A stretch of 13,340 bases of DNA from an uncultured archaeon (GCA_902386085.1 CABMIA010000064.1:1-13340); one strand, 5' to 3'. Positions 1 to 7,388 are shown, counted from the first letter of the stretch. The notes: a model not told the origin generated them from the letters alone. A program made the numbers and translations.

Positions 1-97
1 ACAACAGGCTATAAGCCCAAAGTAATCGTTGGTTTTGTCTGCTTATACCGCAAGAATAATAAGGCGATACAGCAATATTTATTTTTCATGTTTATCT

Positions 98-115
98 ATG
101 AACCCGCAGGTTCAT
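98..115. repeat. Perfect 7-bp inverted repeat with 4-nt loop
   Basis: ATGAACC (98-104) and GGTTCAT (109-115) are perfect reverse complements separated by CGCA. It lies in the 288-bp non-coding left edge of the window, far upstream of the first gene. It could be a hairpin or a regulator half-site pair. No T-run follows, so it is not an obvious terminator. Nothing else recognisable was found in 1-288. Confidence 0.3.
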
Positions 116-288
116 GAATAGTTTCACCCTGCTCTTCCATATGATAGGAGTCTTTCCAATGATGCAATAATAAGTCAGAACAACTTTTTAAATGCAGAAC
201 ATAGGCGCCCATAGAAACCAATATAAATGAGGTTCTACAAAGGTGAATTTTGTTAAAATAAGATGAGGAGTAAGCAAGGTCAGATGAA

Positions 289-1185
289 TTGAATCTGATA
301 ACAAGTGAAAATAGCATGAAAAGTCGCGAAGAGTACCTAACGGATTTTGAGGCAAAGTTGTTAGAAATCCTAAAAGATCAGTACACGTCGATTAATTACA
401 ATCTTGCCACAACTTATGGTTTATCGATGTTAATGGTTTTATTTCAGTGGGGGTCTATAGCCGACATCTATTTTTTTGGAGCAAAACTAAACTTGAACAA
501 TGCGAATATGTTAATATTTTTACCTATATTATTAACAATCATTTATATTCTTATAAACTATCAACTTCTTGGAATTGCTGAAGTATATCGCCAGATACAT
601 ATAAATGCTAAAGAACTTCTTTCCATAAATCAGGATGCAAAACCAATTACAATGAAAGAGATTCACCTGTTTGGAGCTGGAGTAACTGGGCTAATATTAG
701 CTCTATCTAGATGGGAAGCAAAGAATTTTTTAATAGTGAAGCCTTCTAAATCCCAATCAGAAATACGCTCTTTCCCCTCAAAGGGTGATTCATTCATTAA
801 GTGGTTCCATTTAGTAGTTGAATGGATAGGAAGTATCCAACAATGGGTTATGGATATTGCCGATTGGCTTCAGGCAATTATATCATGGCTCATAATTGGA
901 GCAATTGGTTTTCTAAGTACAGCATCTCTTTTTTTACTGCCAAATATTGTAGTTGGATATTACGAGTATATGGAATTTTTCTATCATAAATCCGTAACAT
1001 TCGGAGTGCCATTGATCTCTTTTACTGCGTTAATACTTGTCTCGATTTTCACCATCTTTTATGGATATGTTTTGTTTGCGACTTACCTGTTCGACTACAT
1101 TGAAACTATTAGAAAAGACCTTTTAGAAACTGTGGATGAAATAAAAAATATTTATAAAATTGCTCGATTTATATACAAAATATGA
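289..1185 (+). CDS. Hypothetical multi-pass membrane protein
   Basis: I do not recognise the family. The product is 298 aa from a TTG at 289, or 289 aa from the ATG at 316. The TTG is slightly favoured because a purine-rich GGAG/AAGG stretch lies at 267-279, whereas the ATG has only a weak AAGTG upstream. Hydrophobic segments lie at about residues 38-58, 72-95, 195-222 and 237-268, with a weaker one near 126-142, giving four or five membrane spans. The N-terminal 35 residues and C-terminal 30 residues are charged and helical. A Trp-rich amphipathic stretch (about 162-194, WIGSIQQWVMDIADW) precedes the third strong span. The gene is clearly more AT-rich than scpAB or the cytochrome, which may indicate later acquisition. 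It converges on mfnB and shares no operon. The function is unknown. Confidence 0.7.
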   Translation: MNLITSENSMKSREEYLTDFEAKLLEILKDQYTSINYNLATTYGLSMLMVLFQWGSIADIYFFGAKLNLNNANMLIFLPILLTIIYILINYQLLGIAEVYRQIHINAKELLSINQDAKPITMKEIHLFGAGVTGLILALSRWEAKNFLIVKPSKSQSEIRSFPSKGDSFIKWFHLVVEWIGSIQQWVMDIADWLQAIISWLIIGAIGFLSTASLFLLPNIVVGYYEYMEFFYHKSVTFGVPLISFTALILVSIFTIFYGYVLFATYLFDYIETIRKDLLETVDEIKNIYKIARFIYKI

Positions 1186-1283
1186 ATCCTTTTTTGCCAA
1201 ATTTTCATTTATATACTATCTCCTTCAGAGGCAAACTTGCGCCGGAAAAGAAGTATAGGGACTATTATGCCGGCAGAACTCCA

Positions 1284-1309
1284 AAATCCGTAAGCATCTT
1301 TTCGGATTT
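1284..1309. terminator. Possible stem-loop between convergent genes
   Basis: AAATCCG (1284-1290) and CGGATTT (1303-1309) form a 7-bp inverted repeat with a 12-nt loop ending in TTTT, in the 182-bp gap between two convergent genes. A shorter GGATT-TC-AATCC palindrome overlaps its right arm. Intrinsic archaeal terminators rely mainly on T-runs, and none directly follows, so a terminator role is only a guess from position. Confidence 0.25.
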
Positions 1310-1367
1310 CAATCCGAGGTCGTTGACTGAACCCTATGAAAACTCCCGGGGTTGACGGACATTAACA

Positions 1368-2066
1368 TTAAGATATTTCTGCCTTCAACCTCTCCACAAG
1401 CTCCCGCCTGATGGCTGAATTTCGATTTCCCCCGCACACGCATCCCCTCACACCTATGATATCAGGCGAGATGCGCTTTAAGACCGGGATATCCTCGAAT
1501 TTGATCGTGCCTGCGATGGCTGTTTTAAGTCCGTGGCTTTGTGCGCTTTCCACAAACCCTGTTAGTTCCTGCTCTGTCAGGAATTCAAATGTTGAGCGCC
1601 CGTCCTTGATGCCTGTATCCATCATGACCACATCAACCCCGGCTTTTGCGCCTATGGCCGGAAGCTCAAACGGTGAGATGGAATTAATTCTCCTGTGATC
1701 GGAATAGCCTGATGCCACCACTTTTTTATTCTTGTCATAGTCTTTGACAGAGCGCACTATATTAACAAGCATATCAGTTGCCTGCTCCTTTGTCTGGATA
1801 TCGTATAATCCGACCTTGAAATCTTCCGCACCTGAAACGGCAGACCCCAGTGCAGCAAGCGAAGCAGTTCCGGCATAATAATTAAAATCGCCTATGGTTG
1901 CGCTTACAGGTACAGCTCCAGCGGCCTTTTTCACGGCTTTTATCATCCACGGGAAATTTGCACCGAGAGAGCCTTCCCTGGGATTCTTGACATCTATTAT
2001 ATCCGCTCCGCCAAGTCTTGCAATGTCTGCCTCTTCTACGTTGATAGGGCTTACGAGTAATTTCAT
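1368..2066 (-). CDS. mfnB: (5-formylfuran-3-yl)methyl phosphate synthase MfnB
   Basis: MfnB condenses two molecules of glyceraldehyde 3-phosphate to make 4-(hydroxymethyl)-2-furancarboxaldehyde phosphate, the furan precursor of methanofuran, the C1 carrier of methanogens and methanotrophic archaea. The 232-aa product is a TIM-barrel of the usual length. The start at 2066 (MKLLVSPINVEEA) is chosen because family members begin this way; an ATG eight codons upstream (2090) adds a non-conserved MYQFDLII. Family signatures are visible: GGADIIDVKNPREGSLGANF, with the Schiff-base lysine at position 27 (DVKNP), a second lysine in FKVGLY (about residue 84), DTGIKDG, and a C-terminal DIIGVRG segment followed by the phosphate-site region. 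The gene stands alone, with no other mfn genes in the window. An AT-rich stretch at about 2085-2110 probably holds its promoter. The family assignment rests on recalled M. jannaschii MfnB and is strong. Confidence 0.93.
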   Translation of the reverse strand: MKLLVSPINVEEADIARLGGADIIDVKNPREGSLGANFPWMIKAVKKAAGAVPVSATIGDFNYYAGTASLAALGSAVSGAEDFKVGLYDIQTKEQATDMLVNIVRSVKDYDKNKKVVASGYSDHRRINSISPFELPAIGAKAGVDVVMMDTGIKDGRSTFEFLTEQELTGFVESAQSHGLKTAIAGTIKFEDIPVLKRISPDIIGVRGCVCGGNRNSAIRRELVERLKAEIS

Positions 2067-2135
2067 AATTATTAAATCAAATTGATACACTAATACATTT
2101 ATGTTTCGAATTTGTTTGTTCTACCACATTAATTT

Positions 2136-2267
2136 ATGTTACCTGGCGGGATTCAAGGAATCTTAGTAGTCTCATGGTTAAGTTGGGCGCTTTTAATTGC
2201 AACGGTTCCTTTACTGGCTGTAACTGATTTTGTTGCGATTTTTAAGCTGGCAGCGGTTTTGAAGTAG
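2136..2267 (+). CDS. Possible 43-aa single-span membrane peptide
   Basis: A short frame opens at ATG 2136, two codons after an in-frame TAA, and ends at TAG 2265-2267. The 43-residue product starts MLPGGIQGILVVSWLSW and is hydrophobic almost throughout, with one predicted span at about residues 6-30 and a C-terminal LAAVLK. Asp31 and Lys37 are its only obvious charged side chains before the end. It has no visible Shine-Dalgarno sequence, and I recognise no family. It lies in the long gap between mfnB and the repeat-containing secreted protein. A chance ORF cannot be excluded. It is listed because the composition is unusually coherent for a random frame. Confidence 0.25.
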   Translation: MLPGGIQGILVVSWLSWALLIATVPLLAVTDFVAIFKLAAVLK

Positions 2268-2612
2268 TTCAATTAAACAAAGGCTCGACACGAAATGCAG
2301 ACTTTCCGAAATCAGAACGCAATAGGTGCCAGTATTGAAAATTAGTCTCTGAAAGCCTGCTGGAAAGGGAATAGATTGTTATAAATTCTCCGGTGGGGGA
2401 TTTATTGAAAAAAAAGATTTATAAACAATTATAAACTAAAAAAACTTATAATTTGCCTTTAAAACTCAAAAAAACTTCATAAATTGTCGGTTTGTTTATG
2501 GTTGTAAAAGCATATATGAGTATTTACCCTATTAAAACTGGGGCTCAGTTGGTGGATAACAAGGAGTAATATCACCAGCACACGGAAACATAATTTTAAC
2601 AAAGGAGGAGGA
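2268..2612 (+). promoter_or_regulatory. AT-rich upstream region with phased A-tracts and TATA-like box
   Basis: This 345-bp gap has no convincing gene. Three A-tracts start at 2408 (A8), 2438 (A7) and 2468 (A7), exactly 30 bp apart, close to three helical turns, which predicts an intrinsically curved segment. Between them are near-repeats of TTATAAAC (2419-2436) and AAACTTATAATTT. A TATA-like CATATATGAG at 2511-2520 could be the core promoter, giving a leader of about 70 nt before the ATG at 2613. A very strong Shine-Dalgarno (AAAGGAGGAGG, 2601-2611) sits just before that start. Confidence 0.4.
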
Positions 2613-3905
2613 ATGAAATTGAAAATAAGGTATAAATTTACGATAGTATTAATATTAGCATCAATTTTTATAGTAGGGGCTTCAGCCCAGGGCAACCTCA
2701 CATTGACCGGGACATCTGTTTCCCAGACAGTAACTGCGGGAACGAATGCGACCTATGTTATTAATTTAACCAATACAGGCACTCTGGTCGATAACTATAC
2801 AGTCATCTCCAATAATCCAGATAGCGCGACTTCAGTTGGCCTGAACATCACCTCACCGCAGATGCTCAATCCGGGCCAGAGTCTAATATTCGCCCTGAAC
2901 GTGAGCAATCTTACTGCAGGAGGACCTTTCAGGGTCAACGTCACTGCCAACTCGACCAATGATCCAGGTAAGATAGCCTTCGTAAACACCACAACCACAG
3001 TGACCGCACTGCCGGTAAATGGCACAAATCTCATTAGTGTGACACCAGTTTCCCAGACAGTCACTGCGGGAACGAATGCGACCTATGTTCTTGATCTAAC
3101 CAATACAGGCACTCTCGTCGATAACTATACAGTCATCTTTAATAATCCGGATAGTGCAATCTCGGTTGGTCTGAACATCACATCACCGCAGATGCTCAAT
3201 CCGGGCCAGAGTCTAATATTCGCCCTGAAGGTGAGCAACCTTACTGCCGGAGGACCTTTCAGGGTCAACGTCACTGCCAACTCGACCAATGATCCGAGCA
3301 AGATAGCCTTCATCAATACAACAACAACTGTAGTGACCGCAGTACAAACTGAAGTCAATGCCACAGTAAAGATCAGTCCCAGGACACTTAATCTTAAAAG
3401 CAAAGGGAAATTTACAGCTTTCATCTCCCTCCCGAGCGGTTTTAATGTAACTGACATTATCCCTGGCACTGTGATGTGCGATGGCGCTCAAGCCGTTAAC
3501 TCGAAATTTTCAGAGAAAAACCGCACTCTGATTGTGAAGTTTAATAGGCAGGATCTGGTTAATGTGCCAACTGGAAATGCCGTTACCCTCACTGTTACCG
3601 GGAAAATCTCTTCTAATGGTACACTGCTTGATTTTCAAGGTAGCGACAAAGTAAGGGTCATAAATAATGGCAAGAGCAAGGAACTCGATGAAAAGAACGA
3701 TGGAGAGAATGAAAATTTAAACAATAACAAGGAAGATAACGAAACAAACAGTAATGACAAGGACATTGTCAAAGATAAAAAAGTAGATGGAAAAGATTCC
3801 AACGATAACAAGAAGAACAACGACACAAAAGCAGTTGGAAAAGACTCAAAAAACAAAGGCAAAGATAAAGAGAGTAGTAACGGAAAGAACAAAGGGAAAA
3901 AATAA
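2613..3905 (+). CDS. Secreted repeat protein with Asp/Lys/Asn-rich tail
   Basis: The 430-aa product starts at the ATG behind a strong AGGAGG. It has an N-terminal signal peptide (about residues 1-25: KLKIRYK, a hydrophobic core, then ASA-QG). Two nearly identical 110-residue beta-rich repeats follow (about 36-145 and 146-240), each containing VSQTVTAGTNATYV, NTGTLVDNYTV, a Pro-Gly turn and a run of NTTTTV. They resemble archaeal CARDB/NEW3-type surface repeats. A third, different beta domain (about 245-350: VKISPRTLNLKSKGKFTAFI) comes next. The last 80 residues are a disordered tail of Asp, Lys, Asn and Glu ending GKNKGKK. There is no membrane anchor, so the protein is probably released or held by charge on the cell surface. 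Asn-x-Ser/Thr sequons are abundant, suggesting N-glycosylation. The function is unknown; an adhesive or surface-layer-associated role is a guess. Confidence 0.85.
   Translation: MKLKIRYKFTIVLILASIFIVGASAQGNLTLTGTSVSQTVTAGTNATYVINLTNTGTLVDNYTVISNNPDSATSVGLNITSPQMLNPGQSLIFALNVSNLTAGGPFRVNVTANSTNDPGKIAFVNTTTTVTALPVNGTNLISVTPVSQTVTAGTNATYVLDLTNTGTLVDNYTVIFNNPDSAISVGLNITSPQMLNPGQSLIFALKVSNLTAGGPFRVNVTANSTNDPSKIAFINTTTTVVTAVQTEVNATVKISPRTLNLKSKGKFTAFISLPSGFNVTDIIPGTVMCDGAQAVNSKFSEKNRTLIVKFNRQDLVNVPTGNAVTLTVTGKISSNGTLLDFQGSDKVRVINNGKSKELDEKNDGENENLNNNKEDNETNSNDKDIVKDKKVDGKDSNDNKKNNDTKAVGKDSKNKGKDKESSNGKNKGKK
2718..3330 (+). repeat. Two in-frame tandem repeats with 330-bp period
   Basis: The unit beginning GTTTCCCAGACAG at 2718 recurs at 3048, and the match continues through AAGATAGCCTT (ending 2980 and 3310) with no indels. 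Comparing 263 aligned positions by hand, I count about 21 differences (about 92% identity). The shift of 330 bp is exactly 110 codons. Many differences are at third positions, which suggests a duplication under purifying selection or occasional gene conversion. Confidence 0.9.
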
Positions 3906-3921
3906 CCTTTGTTCAATTCCA

Positions 3922-3929
3922 TTTTTTTT
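3922..3929 (+). terminator. T-run terminator after the repeat protein gene
   Basis: A run of eight T residues lies 17 nt after the stop codon of the secreted repeat protein, in the sense orientation. Oligo-T tracts are the usual intrinsic termination signal in archaea. No strong hairpin precedes it. The rest of the 3930-4120 gap shows no gene. Confidence 0.5.
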
Positions 3930-4123
3930 ATAACCAACCTGCCGCTCCCGCTGCCTCATATGCAATAACATAATCGATTACACCAGTTAATCGCTTAAGT
4001 CCGACTCATGTTTGCGGGACATGTATATAATCAGGAGTGTCATTTGATCGCCCGGGTGTTGTTCATTAGAACCACATATGGCACGAAGGGCTTAAACAGG
4101 GTTCGATAAAAAACCTTATCTGC

Positions 4124-4132
4124 TTTTATATA
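4124..4132 (+). promoter_or_regulatory. TATA-like box upstream of scpA
   Basis: TTTTATATA lies about 20-25 bp upstream of the proposed scpA start at 4149. No Shine-Dalgarno sequence is visible before that start, so the transcript may be leaderless or have a very short leader. The TATA-to-start spacing is slightly shorter than the usual 26 bp, so the exact transcription start is uncertain. Confidence 0.45.
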
Positions 4133-4148
4133 GTTATATCAATTGAAT

Positions 4149-4847
4149 ATGACTGAAGGCGCGAAAGGAGAGGTTCTGCAGGGTTCCAATGTACTGGAAG
4201 AACCAATCGAAATCCTTGTAAACCTTGCAAAGAATGGCGAGATAGACCCGTGGAACATCGATATCGTTGAAGTCACGGACAAATTCCTGCAGCAGGTCGA
4301 GGAACTTGAAAAAATGGACCTGCGCGTCTCGGGGAGAACGCTTTTGTATGCTGCGATCCTGCTTCGCATGAAATCGAATGCCCTTGTGGAAGTGGATGAG
4401 CCGCAGGATATAATGGATGATGACGTTTCGCAATTTGAGGTCAGCGATTACCCCGTACCAGCGCTGCCCCTTCGCCGCTCATCCAGACGCCCGGTGACTC
4501 TTGAGGAATTGTTGCTGGAATTAAAGAAAGCTGAAACGATAGAAAAGCGAAGGCTTGACCGGTTTGAAAATAAAAAGCAGGAGCGTCGCACCACTATTGA
4601 AGAGGTGCTGTCGATAGCCCACGAAGAAGACATCGAAAGCAGGGTTGGCAAAATGAGAAACCTGTTGAATGAGTTATTCGAGAAACAAACCTATGTCAAA
4701 TTCTCTGACCTTGCCATGCCTCTTGACAGGGCCGGAAGAGTAATGGCTTACCTTGCGCTTCTTTTCCTGGCTACGAAAAAGGAGATATGGCTTGACCAGG
4801 AAGAACTTTTCGGCGAGCTTTTTATCCGCAAGGCAGGTGCTTCATGA
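4149..4847 (+). CDS. scpA: Segregation and condensation protein A (kleisin)
   Basis: ScpA is the kleisin subunit that bridges the head domains of the SMC ATPase and binds ScpB, forming the condensin-like complex that compacts and segregates the chromosome. The 232-aa product carries the ScpA N-terminal helical domain (about residues 10-85), with the family pattern EPIEILVNLAKNGEIDPWNI, then DIVEVTDKFLQQV, and the helix RTLLYAAILLRMKS that contacts the SMC neck. A charged linker follows (about 90-160, including RRSSRRPVTLEELLLELKKA). The C-terminal winged helix starts near 175 (KFSDLAMPLDRAGRVMAYLA) and ends in EIWLDQEELFGELFI. The ATG at 4149 is preferred; an alternative TTG two codons upstream (4143) is less likely. 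Its last codons overlap scpB (ATGA). No smc gene is in the window. Confidence 0.93.
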   Translation: MTEGAKGEVLQGSNVLEEPIEILVNLAKNGEIDPWNIDIVEVTDKFLQQVEELEKMDLRVSGRTLLYAAILLRMKSNALVEVDEPQDIMDDDVSQFEVSDYPVPALPLRRSSRRPVTLEELLLELKKAETIEKRRLDRFENKKQERRTTIEEVLSIAHEEDIESRVGKMRNLLNELFEKQTYVKFSDLAMPLDRAGRVMAYLALLFLATKKEIWLDQEELFGELFIRKAGAS

Positions 4848-5938
4848 GCGCAGATAAGGAGATCATAGAAGCAGCGCTCTTCGTATCAGGCGAGCCACTG
4901 GATGTTGACCAGCTCAGGAACCTCGTGAAAGGAAAGAACGTGCGTTCACTCGTCCAGGAACTGATTAATGAATATAACGGCCGCAGCAGTCCCCTTGAGA
5001 TAAAGGAGATCGAGGGCAGGTATGTGATGCAGGTAAAGCCCGAATATGCTGATAGGGTGCGGTCTATCGCCCCCAAAGAACTGCGCTCGCCGGTGCTGCG
5101 CACACTGGCCATGATAGCGTATCACCAGCCTCTGACCGTTGCAGACCTTGTTGACAGGCGCGGCGCGGCTGCATACGACCATGTCAGGGAGCTTGAGGAG
5201 AGCGGGCTTGTGTCTGCCGCGCCGCAGGGAAGAACGCGGCTCCTCCAGACAACGCCGAGGTTTGCGGAATACTTTAACCTTGAATCCTCTGACCCTGAGG
5301 CAATAAGGCGAAAGATCATAGAACTTGCCAGGGAGCAGAAGATGGGGCTTGACAAGTGGCTCGGGAAGCAGGGGATCGGGGTCACGCCGATGTACGAATC
5401 GCTGATGGGACTTTGCGGGATTTCGGAATACGAGGTTGTAAACCCGTACACTCCGACCGAGGAAGAGCATGACAGGATACAGGAACTGGGAGTGCTCGTG
5501 CTCTCAAAAGGTTATGAAAAGAAGGTGAGCGAATACTTTAACGGAAGGATTATCGAGATCTCTTCCACGACATTTGAAGAACTGGTCAATTCGATCAATA
5601 TCCTGGCTGAATATGGCAGCAAAATGAAAGTTAAAGAAAGTATCGAAAAGATAGCGGAATTGAAGGAAGATTACATCGAAAAGACTTTTTCTATAACAGT
5701 GAAAGTGGCTCCCCAGACAGATATGGTATCGCGGATGGTGAATGAACTGCGCCTGGGGATTGCATCGGACGGTGTAAAGATTGCGCCTGATTATGGCACG
5801 TCTGGTGAAGGAAAGGAGATCGGAGGCGGGGCCGATATACTGATCCCAACGCATAAGAATGCAGAGGTGGATGTTGTTAAGCGGATATGCCAGAGGTATG
5901 ATGCGGTGATCGAGGGGTTGAAGAAGTTTAAGAAGTAG
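4844..5938 (+). CDS. scpB: Segregation and condensation protein B, with long C-terminal extension
   Basis: ScpB is the dimeric winged-helix (kite) subunit that binds the ScpA linker in the SMC complex. The start overlaps the scpA stop (ATGA), so the two are translationally coupled. Residues 1-75 (EIIEAALFVSGEPLDVDQL, then EIKEIEGRYVMQVKPEY) form the first winged helix. Residues 76-155 (RSPVLRTLAMIAYHQPLT, then DHVRELEESGLVSA, then LLQTTPRFAEYFNL) form the second. Typical bacterial ScpB ends near here at about 180-200 aa. This protein is 364 aa. The extra 190 or so residues contain a helical part (MGLDKWLGKQ), a beta-alpha stretch (GYEKKVSEYFNGRIIEISS), a coiled-coil-like helix (KMKVKESIEKIAELKEDYIE) and a terminal beta-alpha domain with a Gly-rich loop (EIGGGADILIP). 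The role of the extension is unknown. Confidence 0.88.
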   Translation: MSADKEIIEAALFVSGEPLDVDQLRNLVKGKNVRSLVQELINEYNGRSSPLEIKEIEGRYVMQVKPEYADRVRSIAPKELRSPVLRTLAMIAYHQPLTVADLVDRRGAAAYDHVRELEESGLVSAAPQGRTRLLQTTPRFAEYFNLESSDPEAIRRKIIELAREQKMGLDKWLGKQGIGVTPMYESLMGLCGISEYEVVNPYTPTEEEHDRIQELGVLVLSKGYEKKVSEYFNGRIIEISSTTFEELVNSINILAEYGSKMKVKESIEKIAELKEDYIEKTFSITVKVAPQTDMVSRMVNELRLGIASDGVKIAPDYGTSGEGKEIGGGADILIPTHKNAEVDVVKRICQRYDAVIEGLKKFKK

Positions 5939-5955
5939 AGGATTTATCTTGCTTT

Positions 5956-7308
5956 TCAACTCCTCGCCCATTCATCAGCCAGTGTCAACAACTGCTGTGT
6001 TGTGATCGGCGCGGAGAATCCCGGAGGCGCTGTATCTTTGCTCCAATCATCAGCGGCTTTTAAAAGATCAGTGGTTTCTACAACACAGGGATCATTACCA
6101 ATCCCTCGATAATATGCAAAAATGTCATATGAGATTGTATCATCGCCTGCGACTGAAGCAATCACTCCGCTCTGGTTGCTTATGTTGCCATTGATATAAT
6201 ATGATCCGGGTGAGGCATTTGCAGGCATGGTTACTCTATAAATGATAGTCTTGATAATCCCTGTCTCTATAATGGACCAGTCCCATTCGCCGGTGTTTAC
6301 ATCAAAAAAATCAGCATCGTCTGAGATTCTTGTTATTGTCCATCCCATTGGAATCGTTTCCTGCAAGGATAATGCCTGGCTGACATTGCTGGTGATCCTG
6401 ATGGTTACATTAGTTGAACTGCCTGGAGATAAAGACCGGCGCTCAATGTTACGGACAGCGAAAGCAGATTGAACTGGATTTATCGAAGGGATTATTGTAA
6501 TAATTCCATCATAGTTCGCTGCGCCGATGATTTCCGGATAATCCGGGAAGGTTCTATTAGTCGTAACCTCTGCAAATAATTTATATGCCCCGGACACACC
6601 GGCCGGTATCGAAAAATTTGTTTCAAATGTGCCTGTGGTTGCAGTAGCTGTTGCATATTGCTCAAATTTTGTACTTGTTGAATCCTGAAACAACCCAACT
6701 CTTATGTTATTGTTTCCTGTACTTACCGGATTTCCCTTTTCAGTAACACCGACTGTAACTTTTAGGGTTCCACCCGGAATAATCTGGATGCTATCCGGAT
6801 TTACTGTTAAATCATAATCTGAAACAATAACGGGTTTAACTATAAAGTATGGATACGGAGAAGTAACTTTATTTTTAACCGCAAGGAAATAAGTACCCGG
6901 ACCCGCTGTAGTGTAACTGTTATAGCAAAAATCACTATACGGGCAGCTTGAACTGTATGAATTGAATTTATTCGCAGGAATTGTTGCAGAAGCGTATGAT
7001 GAATATAATGGTTGAAACCATACAGTGAGTTGTGAAGAAATAGTCCAGAGCTCAACTCTCATGTTGCTTACCCCTTCACTTACAGTTACACCGATATTGT
7101 CTCCTGTCTTATAGTTGCCAGTATCATTAACCCAAAAAGAAAGTGTAGTACCATCAACGTTAACATTTGTTAGATAACGATCCGGAACATTCAGCGATTT
7201 ATCAAATGTTATCGTCGCCGCCCCCGCCCCGCCCGCCAGTAAAACCAGCATCGTTATTCCCACCGCGATTCTGAGCGCACGCCCTCCGCAAATGTAATTC
7301 GATTCCAT
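5956..7308 (-). CDS. Secreted surface protein with duplicated C-terminal TT-LL-ADxW motif
   Basis: The 450-aa product starts at the ATG at 7308 with a signal peptide of about 30 residues (hydrophobic core, cleavage after GGAGA). An N-terminal beta region (about 31-165) contains a possible disulfide pair (SCPYSDFC). Two immunoglobulin-like domains follow. One (about 166-280) begins DYDLTVNPDSIQIIPGGTLK. The other (about 281-400) has SLSPGSSTNVTIRI and MPANASPGSYYI and resembles the DUF11/NEW3 type. The last 47 residues have two copies of a TT-x-x-LL-x-x-AD-x-W pattern (ETTDLLKAADDW and TTQQLLTLADEW) joined by a PPGFSAP linker. This resembles a degenerate dockerin but has no DxDxDG calcium loop. 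No membrane anchor follows. The gene has a conserved promoter and leader, which is duplicated at 8101-8276. It converges on scpB with a 17-bp gap. The function is unknown. Confidence 0.83.
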   Translation of the reverse strand: MESNYICGGRALRIAVGITMLVLLAGGAGAATITFDKSLNVPDRYLTNVNVDGTTLSFWVNDTGNYKTGDNIGVTVSEGVSNMRVELWTISSQLTVWFQPLYSSYASATIPANKFNSYSSSCPYSDFCYNSYTTAGPGTYFLAVKNKVTSPYPYFIVKPVIVSDYDLTVNPDSIQIIPGGTLKVTVGVTEKGNPVSTGNNNIRVGLFQDSTSTKFEQYATATATTGTFETNFSIPAGVSGAYKLFAEVTTNRTFPDYPEIIGAANYDGIITIIPSINPVQSAFAVRNIERRSLSPGSSTNVTIRITSNVSQALSLQETIPMGWTITRISDDADFFDVNTGEWDWSIIETGIIKTIIYRVTMPANASPGSYYINGNISNQSGVIASVAGDDTISYDIFAYYRGIGNDPCVVETTDLLKAADDWSKDTAPPGFSAPITTQQLLTLADEWARS

Positions 7309-7326
7309 TTTTCACACCACACCTGA

Positions 7327-7354
7327 TGCTCCGGCACATCTCCAAGCGGGAGCA
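7327..7354 (-). promoter_or_regulatory. Conserved leader inverted repeat, copy A
   Basis: TGCTCC (7327-7332) pairs with GGAGCA (7349-7354) around a 16-nt loop. It is fully preserved, apart from one loop substitution, in copy B at 8149-8176. It lies about 20-45 nt upstream of the start codon, downstream of the TATA-like box, so it would be in the 5' leader. It could be an RNA hairpin or a dyad operator. Confidence 0.4.
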
Positions 7355-7380
7355 CAATCAGTCAGCGTGCGCCTGATCTG

Positions 7381-7388
7381 TATAAAAA
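7381..7388 (-). promoter_or_regulatory. TATA-like box of the surface-protein gene
   Basis: On the minus strand this reads TTTTTATA, about 73-80 bp upstream of the ATG at 7308, predicting a leader of about 50 nt. The equivalent site in copy B reads CTTTTATA (8203-8210). A second TATA-like stretch further upstream (TTATAAACTTATAATAAA) is also possible. Confidence 0.45.

Noticed and set aside
98..115. T-arm of a tRNA (GGTTCA)
   Set aside because: The surrounding sequence gives no acceptor stem, D arm or anticodon arm. It is only a short palindrome.
1411..2085. Plus-strand frames of 95 and 63 codons over mfnB
   Set aside because: They lie antisense to a clearly conserved enzyme and have no family features.
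2795..3491. Minus-strand frames over the tandem repeats
   Set aside because: They duplicate with the repeat itself and are antisense to a protein with signal peptide, strong ribosome site and conserved domains.
4946..5470. 174-codon minus-strand frame within scpB
   Set aside because: It is antisense to the ScpB winged-helix coding region. Its composition (Arg/Leu/Pro rich) is typical of shadow frames.
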